Of a DNA stretch of 13,266 bases, positions 1 to 5,088 are shown piece by piece. The notes under the pieces are model-generated. The model saw nothing but the letters and a program-made list of their open reading frames with translations, ran no database searches and had not been told where the DNA came from. Both the position numbers and the translations under genes were made by a program. Position 1 is the first letter of the stretch. Every line of letters starts with the position of its first letter. Source of the DNA: Chloroflexota bacterium (lineage in GTDB: Bacteria > Chloroflexota > Anaerolineae > Promineifilales > Promineifilaceae); assembly GCA_024278255.1 (NCBI GenBank), contig JAJRTP010000520.1, positions 1 to 13,266 of the forward strand. The letters run 5' to 3'.

Positions 1-1
1 C

Positions 2-667
2 GACTACTTTTTCCTCGTCAGCCAGCATGAGGGTAACGGGACCATCGAAAGGAGCCACCCGCACAACCTGAAAGACAGTTCCCGGCACCAGCCCCAATTC
101 AGCCAGATAACGCAATAATTCGCTGTTAGAATCATCGGGAATGCGGGAGACGCAGGCGTTGTCCCCTACCTCCAATGTGGAAAGAAGCTGCGTCTCTACC
201 CGGATCAACACGCCATCCTTGCTGGGTATGGGATCGCCGTGCGGGTCAAATTCCGGGTGATTCAGGACGGCTGCAATTCGTTCTTCCATTTTTTCACTAA
301 TGGCATGCTCCAAAATGTCTGCCTGTTCATGCACCTCATCCCAGGTAAAACCGAGTGCTTCAATCAGGTAAAGTTCCAGCAAACGATGGTGACGGAGTAC
401 CTCCAGCGCCAGTTTTTCCCCCGCCTCCGTCAAGGTAACGCCGTAATGTTTTTCATAACGTACCAGGTTCAGGCGGGCTAAGCGTTGAATCATGCTGGTG
501 GCTGAAGCTGGTTTAACTTTGCGGGCCTGGGCAATGCGGGAAGTGGACACAGGGGTTTCTTCCTGGGCCAGCATGTAGATAGTTTTCATGTAATCTTCGA
601 TGGCCTGATGGTTCAGGGTGTTGCGCTGCGGCGAGGAGCCGCCGGGTAATGTTTCGATTTCGGGCAT
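2..667 (-). CDS. DtxR/MntR-family metal-dependent transcriptional repressor (3' end cut by window edge)
   Basis: 222 residues are visible before the left edge; relatives of about 230 aa suggest only a few residues are missing. Residues about 20-85 form the winged helix (IEDYMKTIYML, then KPASATSMIQRL as recognition helix). About 90-150 is the metal-binding/dimerisation domain (HHRLLELYL, HEQADILEHAIS, HPEFDPHGDPIP). About 155-222 is a FeoA/SH3-like C-terminal domain, which classical B. subtilis MntR lacks. Metal ligands align with known family sites: H94, E98 and H113 match DtxR H79/E83/H98, and E120/H121 match E105/H106. At the DtxR M10 and C102 positions this protein has D25 and D117, closer to the Mn-type set (MntR D8 and E99). 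It probably controls Mn or Fe uptake; the metal is uncertain. The ATG is preceded by AGGA with a 6-nt spacer. Family assignment is firm. Confidence 0.93.
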   Translation of the reverse strand, partial: MPEIETLPGGSSPQRNTLNHQAIEDYMKTIYMLAQEETPVSTSRIAQARKVKPASATSMIQRLARLNLVRYEKHYGVTLTEAGEKLALEVLRHHRLLELYLIEALGFTWDEVHEQADILEHAISEKMEERIAAVLNHPEFDPHGDPIPSKDGVLIRVETQLLSTLEVGDNACVSRIPDDSNSELLRYLAELGLVPGTVFQVVRVAPFDGPVTLMLADEEKVV

Positions 668-743
668 AGTTTGTCCTGGATTTTGCCACGAATGACACTA
701 ATTTTCCGAACAATTCGCGGCAACAACTCAATACAACTTATTT

Positions 744-779
744 TTAGATCAATCTAACATAACCTATTTGGCTTGTCAA
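744..779 (-). promoter_or_regulatory. Promoter of the DtxR-family gene with overlapping DtxR-box-like operator
   Basis: Read on the minus strand, a perfect -35 TTGACA (779-774) is followed after 17 bp by TAGATT (756-751). This places transcription start near 744 and gives a leader of roughly 75 nt. The 19 bp at 744-762, TTAGATCAATCTAACATAA on the plus strand, match the classical DtxR operator TTAGGTTAGCCTAACCTAA at 14 of 19 positions and include the inverted repeat TTAGAT-CA-ATCTAA. The operator covers the -10, so metal-loaded repressor would block its own promoter. The sequence match is seen; autoregulation is inferred. Confidence 0.72.
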
Positions 780-785
780 GATATG

Positions 786-808
786 AAAAAGCCGGGTGAA
801 CCCCGGCT
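786..808 (-). terminator. Rho-independent terminator of the small membrane protein gene
   Basis: Arms AGCCGGG (790-796) and CCCGGCT (802-808) pair perfectly around a 5-nt loop. On the minus strand the stem is followed immediately by five U residues (790-786). It lies about 30 bp beyond the stop of the minus-strand gene at 839-1138 and just upstream of the repressor promoter, so it insulates the two tandem genes. On the plus strand the stem is followed, after three bases, by ATTTTT, so some bidirectional activity is possible. Confidence 0.8.
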
Positions 809-838
809 GGATTTTTCTGGATTGTTGGGGTGGTTGTT

Positions 839-1138
839 TTAGATGGCAGAGATGAAGAGGAGGGCTACGGCCGTACAGCCCAATGCCTGACCAAACATGA
901 CCATACCCCAATGGGAACGGCCGTAAATCCGGCGCACGAGCAAAGCCACAGTGACACAGCTAATGGCAAAGGCTAACAACCACATAGCCCCCAGCCCCAG
1001 CGGGGAAAAACCGGGAGCGACGATCATGATGAGACCACTTAAGAAGGCGCCCAGAAGGACGGCCGTAACGTACCGTCCGGCTGGTAAACGTGTGCTTTTC
1101 CGCTGTGCTGTTCGTGATCCGTCAAATTGTGCTACCAT
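839..1138 (-). CDS. Small three-helix integral membrane protein, unknown function
   Basis: 99 residues with a basic, polar N-terminus (about 1-22) and three hydrophobic stretches at about 23-41, 47-68 and 78-98. A short basic loop (RRIYGRSHWG, 69-78) separates helices 2 and 3, which by the positive-inside rule places that loop and the N-terminus in the cytoplasm if helix 1 to helix 2 is a hairpin. The start is supported by GGAG seven bases upstream of the ATG. A clean terminator lies just downstream, so it is a free-standing transcription unit. The size and topology are reminiscent of small ATP-synthase-associated (AtpI/AtpZ-like) proteins, but I see no diagnostic motif and do not assign a family. 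It carries three copies of the ACGGCCGT palindrome within 200 bp. An opposite-strand reading frame at 951-1154 is a shadow. Confidence 0.72.
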   Translation of the reverse strand: MVAQFDGSRTAQRKSTRLPAGRYVTAVLLGAFLSGLIMIVAPGFSPLGLGAMWLLAFAISCVTVALLVRRIYGRSHWGMVMFGQALGCTAVALLFISAI

Positions 1139-1433
1139 TTTTATTCTCCGCTGAATTGAATGTATGATGGGTTTATTTTACGGTTTTTTCCGATACACTA
1201 CTGGTCTCTAACAATACATTTTCACGATAACATATACGATCGCCCTACGGTATAATCCAATTAACAATTACTATGCAAAATGCGCCAAACCAAAAGCAAC
1301 TGGCTAACAGGCAACATCAGGCGCTTTGTAATCCCAAATACAAAGGTTTGCATTTTTAACGGCAAATTTTCGGTCTGTCCTTACTCAAACATACCCGAAT
1401 ATATGCCAAAATCGTTATCCGAAATGGGCATTT

Positions 1434-1449
1434 CCCCATATATATGGGG
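1434..1449. repeat. 16-bp perfect palindrome in the dnaA upstream region
   Basis: CCCCATATATATGGGG reads identically on both strands, with a G+C clamp on each side of an alternating A/T core. It sits about 430 bp upstream of the dnaA start. Such symmetry suits a dimeric DNA-binding protein. It is not followed by a T-run, so it is not a terminator. Function unknown. Confidence 0.7.
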
Positions 1450-1502
1450 TTAACAGAGAAGCCATTGCCATATCTAGCACACATACCCCTCTGTCAAGAG
1501 TA

Positions 1503-1564
1503 CAACCTTAAAAATACAATTCTTTAAGGTTGGGCTAGTCTAAAAATGTCCAACCTTTTAAGGC
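1503..1564. repeat. CAACCTTAAA inverted repeat plus a third half-site
   Basis: CAACCTTAAA (1503-1512) and TTTAAGGTTG (1523-1532) are perfect inverted arms separated by 10 bp. A third related copy, CCAACCTTTTAAGG, lies at 1550-1563 in the same orientation as the first arm, 48 bp away. The stem is A/T-rich and lacks a following T-run in either direction, which argues for protein-binding sites rather than a terminator. The location about 310-370 bp upstream of dnaA allows a role in dnaA control or replication initiation. That is inference only. Confidence 0.6.
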
Positions 1565-1872
1565 AAAATCCGCCGATTTCCATTGCATATCTGCCCGCCA
1601 TTTGTTAGAATGTACTAGCCGTTGCACACAAACCTGCATTCATATTATTGGAGAAATGGAGATGTCCTGGTCGCACCTATGAGGGCAACTTTTGGCGACG
1701 AAACTCCTTAACCAAACAAGAGGAACCTCAAACTATCCTCGGTGTCCACAACGGCCGTATTAACCATATAGCGCAAATAAAATATTTAATTCATGGCCTC
1801 TGGTCAGGTCTGTAAACCTGCCTGTTGATGAGATGTGCCATGTCTAGCCCAAAAAACTGTAAGGTGTCTGAT

Positions 1873-3276
1873 ATGATGACAATGAACCCCGAAACTGCCT
1901 GGAAAGCCACGCTCGGCGAACTCGAATTGCAAATGACCAAAGCCACATTTAACACTTGGTTAAAAGGTACCCATTTGCTCAATTATGAGGATCACACGTA
2001 TGTTATCGGAGTTCGCAACGCCTACGCCAAAGATTGGCTGGAAAACCGCTTGCTGGACACGATTCTCAGAACACTGGCTGCCATTGTGCGGGAACGGGTA
2101 AACATTCAGTTTGAGGTAAAAGACGCCGTTAACAACAACGATTTTTCGTCTGAATCCGCCCGCTTAAACGGTAAAAACGACGAAGACAAAACTGCTCCAT
2201 CCCCGGCCAAAGCACGGCCAATGACCACAACCTCCTTTAATAATCTCAGCCGGCGCTATACTTTTTCCACCTACATCGTGGGTTCCAGCAACCGGCTGGC
2301 GCACGCTGCCGCTCTGTCCGTTTCCGAAAATCCGGGAGAAACGTATAACCCGCTTTTCGTTTATGGCGGCGTCGGTCTGGGTAAAACGCATTTACTGCAA
2401 GCCATCGGCAATAAATGCCAGCAGGACGGGTATTCTGTTTGTTATATTTCCTCGGAAACATTTACCAATGATCTGATTCAATCCATCCGCAACAAACAAA
2501 TGGCCCAGTTCCGGGAACGGTACCGTACAGTTGATGTGCTGATTATTGACGATGTGCAATTTATTGCCGGAAAGGAAAGTACGCAGGAAGAATTGTTTCA
2601 CACCTTCAATGAACTTTACAGCAATGGCAAACAGGTGGTTATTTCCAGTGACCGGCCGCCCAAAGCGATGGCTACGTTAGAAGAGCGGCTGCAATCCCGT
2701 TTTGAGTGGGGGCTGATGGCTGATATTCAACTGCCGGATGTGGAAACGCGCAAAGCCATTTTGCAGGCCAAGGCGGAGCAGCGGGGCGTTTATATGCCTG
2801 AAGAAGCTGTGGATTATATTTCTCAGCATATTCAGAGCAGTATTCGGGAGCTGGAAGGGGCGTTTAACAAGGTGATGGCTTACGCGCAATTGGCTGACGG
2901 CCGTATTGATATGGAACTGGTAAAAATGGCCCTGGCTGACCAGGTGCGCCAACCGGAAAAATTATCTGTAGACCGGGTGCTGGACACTGTTTGCAGTTAT
3001 TACAATGTGTCACGGGAAGATTTGGTCAGCCCTACCCGGGGAAAAGCCATCGCTTTCCCCCGGCAAATGGGCATGTATCTGGCCCGCACCGAAACAAAAG
3101 CCTCCCTGCCCCAAATTGGCATGAAGTTAGGCAACCGCGATCATTCAACCGTTTTATACGGTTATAAAAAAATTAATGAGTTAATTGAGACCGATGCTTC
3201 TATACGACGTGAAGCGATGGAAATCAAAGCGAATTTGTATGAATCCGGTTCTTATCCGGCCACCAACAGATATTAA
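1873..3276 (+). CDS. dnaA: Chromosomal replication initiator protein DnaA
   Basis: 467 residues from the chosen start. DnaA is an AAA+ ATPase that binds DnaA boxes, melts oriC and loads the helicase. Domain I is about residues 5-85 (ETAWKATLGELE, FNTWLKG). A short polar linker covers 86-125. The AAA+ core shows Walker A GGVGLGKTH (165-173), Walker B LIIDDVQF (223-230), sensor I VVISSD (255-260), arginine-finger box ERLQSRFEWGL (271-281) and sensor II IRELEGA (324-330). The C-terminal DNA-binding domain carries PRQMGMYLAR (396-405) and the signature GNRDHSTV (420-427). In-frame starts also exist at TTG 1825 and ATG 1828, 1840, 1876 and 1882. ATG 1873 is preferred because AAGGTG lies six bases upstream and domain I begins soon after. 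No dnaN follows, so the classical dnaA-dnaN order is absent here. Confidence 0.97.
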   Translation: MMTMNPETAWKATLGELELQMTKATFNTWLKGTHLLNYEDHTYVIGVRNAYAKDWLENRLLDTILRTLAAIVRERVNIQFEVKDAVNNNDFSSESARLNGKNDEDKTAPSPAKARPMTTTSFNNLSRRYTFSTYIVGSSNRLAHAAALSVSENPGETYNPLFVYGGVGLGKTHLLQAIGNKCQQDGYSVCYISSETFTNDLIQSIRNKQMAQFRERYRTVDVLIIDDVQFIAGKESTQEELFHTFNELYSNGKQVVISSDRPPKAMATLEERLQSRFEWGLMADIQLPDVETRKAILQAKAEQRGVYMPEEAVDYISQHIQSSIRELEGAFNKVMAYAQLADGRIDMELVKMALADQVRQPEKLSVDRVLDTVCSYYNVSREDLVSPTRGKAIAFPRQMGMYLARTETKASLPQIGMKLGNRDHSTVLYGYKKINELIETDASIRREAMEIKANLYESGSYPATNRY

Positions 3277-3305
3277 GTATTTGTTCTATCCCGGATTGAT
3301 ATGAT

Positions 3306-3336
3306 AACGGCCGTCTTGCGCAGACGGCCGTTTTTC
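3306..3336 (+). terminator. dnaA rho-independent terminator built from two ACGGCCGT palindromes
   Basis: Perfect 11-bp arms AACGGCCGTCT (3306-3316) and AGACGGCCGTT (3322-3332) flank the loop TGCGC, with a T-run at 3331-3335 right after the stem. It begins 30 bp beyond the dnaA stop. Each arm contains one full copy of the 8-bp palindrome that recurs across the window. Confidence 0.92.
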
Positions 3337-3471
3337 TTTACCATCATCACCCAATAGCCCACTTTGAGGTACAATAGTCGAGTAATCCGCTACACAACAT
3401 CCATACAAAATTCCCAGGGCATCACATCCATCATTCCAACTGTCTGATGGTTTCACTTGAGTATTAGCAGT

Positions 3472-4185
3472 ATGTCAACCCAAGATAATCCTCAACTTTT
3501 ATCCATAAGCGGTATACGGTACAGATGTAAACAGGAAACCAGCCGTTTTTTCAACCAGTTGCCGTATGATCCTCGCTACTGCCTGGAGTTGTTTCGCCGC
3601 GCTCTGGAATATCGCAATGACCTGGCCTGGGAATACATCTATGAGCAATATCGGCCGTTGGTAGCCAGTTGGGTAGAAAACCACCCCCAATTCCCGGAAC
3701 CCGGCGCCGAGGTTCAGGATTTTCTGACGCAGGCTTTTACCAAACTGTGGCAAAGCATGACCCCGGCTAAATTCAAAACGTTTACCGACCTGCGAGCCAT
3801 TCTGCGCTATCTGAAAATGTGCGCCCACAGCGTCATCACCGATTATGCCCGCAAAAGAGAACAGCGCTTTATCCGTAATCAGGTACTCTCCTCAGAGCCA
3901 GATAATGAAAATCTCATGCCGGCTATACCCGACACATCTCCCCCCGTTGAGGAGTCCATCACTGAACAGGATGCCAATCAGGTTCTCTGGCACTGGATAG
4001 AACAACAATGCAAGAATGAAAAAGAACAGACGGCCGTCTACGGCACCTTCGTTCTGGGCCTGAAACCACGCCAGGTAGCCCAGGAATACCCCCACGTTTT
4101 TGCTAATGCCGCCGAAGTTTCCCGCGTCAAAGACAATCTCATCTCCCGCTTGCGCCGCAACCCGGATATGGCCCAATTTTTATGA
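3472..4185 (+). CDS. ECF-like sigma-70 family RNA polymerase sigma factor
   Basis: 237 residues from ATG 3472; an in-frame TTG at 3457 would add five, and neither start has a convincing Shine-Dalgarno. Numbered from TTG 3457, region 2 spans about 42-134: LFRRALEYRNDLAWEYIYEQ, then a core-binding helix VQDFLTQAFTKLWQS (86-100), then the -10 recognition helix ending ITDYARKRE. A linker of about 35 residues (140-170) follows. A region-4-like helix-turn-helix spans about 172-236 (FVLGLKPRQVAQEYP, EVSRVKDNLISRLRRN). There is no region 1 or 3, as expected for group IV sigmas, though it is longer than a typical ECF of about 190 aa. The next gene encodes a zinc-finger anti-sigma-like protein 115 bp downstream, the usual ECF arrangement. 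Family membership is clear; target promoters are unknown. Confidence 0.85.
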   Translation: MSTQDNPQLLSISGIRYRCKQETSRFFNQLPYDPRYCLELFRRALEYRNDLAWEYIYEQYRPLVASWVENHPQFPEPGAEVQDFLTQAFTKLWQSMTPAKFKTFTDLRAILRYLKMCAHSVITDYARKREQRFIRNQVLSSEPDNENLMPAIPDTSPPVEESITEQDANQVLWHWIEQQCKNEKEQTAVYGTFVLGLKPRQVAQEYPHVFANAAEVSRVKDNLISRLRRNPDMAQFL

Positions 4186-4300
4186 AATGCCTGAAAAACG
4201 CTGATTCCTTCGTTTAGATTAGCAAAACCCATCTATGCAAAACAGATGACGATGAGCCTCGTCTTGGTTCTGTATGGAAAAGCACAAGCAGGAGTCACAC

Positions 4301-4891
4301 ATGGCGACGATTGAATATCAACTCACAACCAGGTTATACCGGATCATTTGTCCTGATCCCCTGAGCCTGGGCGAATACCAATTAGATTTATTACCTTCAG
4401 CCCCAAACCAACAAATCAAGCAGCACCTCAAACATTGCCCCCACTGCCGCCAAGAAGTCATCCATCTGAAAAATTTTCTGCCCGATCCCCTTCTGGATCA
4501 CACATCCAGCTTCAGCCAACGGCTTAAAATCTGGATAGCTGAACGGGTAGCACCCGAACCAATGTCGTCCATGACGGGAGTGCCGGCCTTTGCCCTGCGT
4601 GGTGAGGCAGAAGACGCTGGGCCTCTCTTCTACCAGGCCGCCGATGTCCAGTTAACCCTGGAAATACAGGATGATCCGGAACACCCCGGCTACAAGACGA
4701 TTTTAGGGCTGGTACTGGGCACCGCCTTATCTGAAATGGAAGCTCATCTCTGGCAGGAGGGACGGCCGTTAGCCACCAGCCAGGTAGATGAATTAGGTAA
4801 TTTTATATTCAGCCAACTGGCAGCCGGGCTATATGAGTTAATTTTAGCCGGGCCTGACATGGAAATTCACGTGCAGGATTTACAGATTTAA
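4301..4891 (+). CDS. Zinc-finger (ZAS-type) anti-sigma-like protein with C-terminal beta-rich domain
   Basis: 196 residues. ATG 4301 is preferred over the in-frame ATG 4274 because GGAG sits six bases upstream of it. The N-terminal 15-60 shows the H-x3-C-x2-C pattern of zinc-binding anti-sigma domains (H42, C46, C49 in QHLKHCPHC) within a helical context, plus an isolated C17 that could be the fourth ligand. Residues about 115-196 are beta-prone, and DELGNFIFSQLAAGLYELIL resembles the end of carboxypeptidase-regulatory/CNA-B-like sandwich modules. There is no transmembrane helix, so unlike many ECF anti-sigmas this one should be soluble and sense something in the cytoplasm, or be a substrate for a cytoplasmic protease. 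Placement directly after the sigma gene supports the pairing. The anti-sigma role is inferred from motif and context. Confidence 0.75.
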   Translation: MATIEYQLTTRLYRIICPDPLSLGEYQLDLLPSAPNQQIKQHLKHCPHCRQEVIHLKNFLPDPLLDHTSSFSQRLKIWIAERVAPEPMSSMTGVPAFALRGEAEDAGPLFYQAADVQLTLEIQDDPEHPGYKTILGLVLGTALSEMEAHLWQEGRPLATSQVDELGNFIFSQLAAGLYELILAGPDMEIHVQDLQI

Positions 4892-4906
4892 GGGTAAGCG
4901 TATAAT
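4879..4906 (+). promoter_or_regulatory. Candidate sigma-70 promoter for the TPR-CHAT gene
   Basis: TTTACA (4879-4884) and a perfect TATAAT (4901-4906) are separated by 16 bp, overlapping the last codons of the anti-sigma gene. It would give a leader of about 175 nt before the TPR-CHAT start. The housekeeping-type boxes suggest the protease pair can be made independently of the ECF sigma. Confidence 0.5.
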
Positions 4907-5088
4907 AACAGCCTTGACCATATAAACTATTATACTGACATCTTGCTCTCGTCCGGCTAAAATAAAATATACCCGTTGCAGCTCACAATTTAGCCCAAAA
5001 TCGTATATCTGGTCATTATGTGTAACATTGTCGCCCCGGACGGCCGTATCCGTAACCGTCCTCTTAACCGCCAATCATCAACCCAACT

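Larger units (their letters stand above)
1139..1872. other. Long intergenic region upstream of dnaA, with several dyads; no gene seen
   Basis: About 730 bp, visibly richer in A+T than the flanking genes, between divergent transcription units. It holds a 16-bp perfect palindrome (1434-1449), an inverted repeat plus third half-site of the CCAACCTT type (1503-1564), TTTGTA/TACAAA arms (1325-1330, 1339-1344), a -10-like TATAAT (1251-1256) with only a weak -35, and one ACGGCCGT (1751-1758). A tiny frame at 1656-1682 (MEMSWSHL) follows GGAG but is too short to call. Position next to dnaA makes this a natural place to look for oriC. However, I found no TTATNCACA DnaA box on either strand; the closest is GTGTCCACA at 1742-1750, a 7/9 match. 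I do not call an origin. Confidence 0.6.

Noticed and set aside
951..1154. Plus-strand open frame opposite the small membrane protein
   Set aside because: Antisense shadow with no ribosome site or domain; the minus-strand gene has GGAG, membrane helices and a terminator.
1656..1682. Eight-codon leader peptide (MEMSWSHL) after a GGAG
   Set aside because: Too short to distinguish from chance; the GGAG is only two bases from the first ATG, and no attenuator-type alternative hairpins follow.
1742..1750. Possible DnaA box GTGTCCACA upstream of dnaA
   Set aside because: Only 7 of 9 positions match TTATCCACA, and no second box of similar quality lies nearby, so an oriC call is unsupported.
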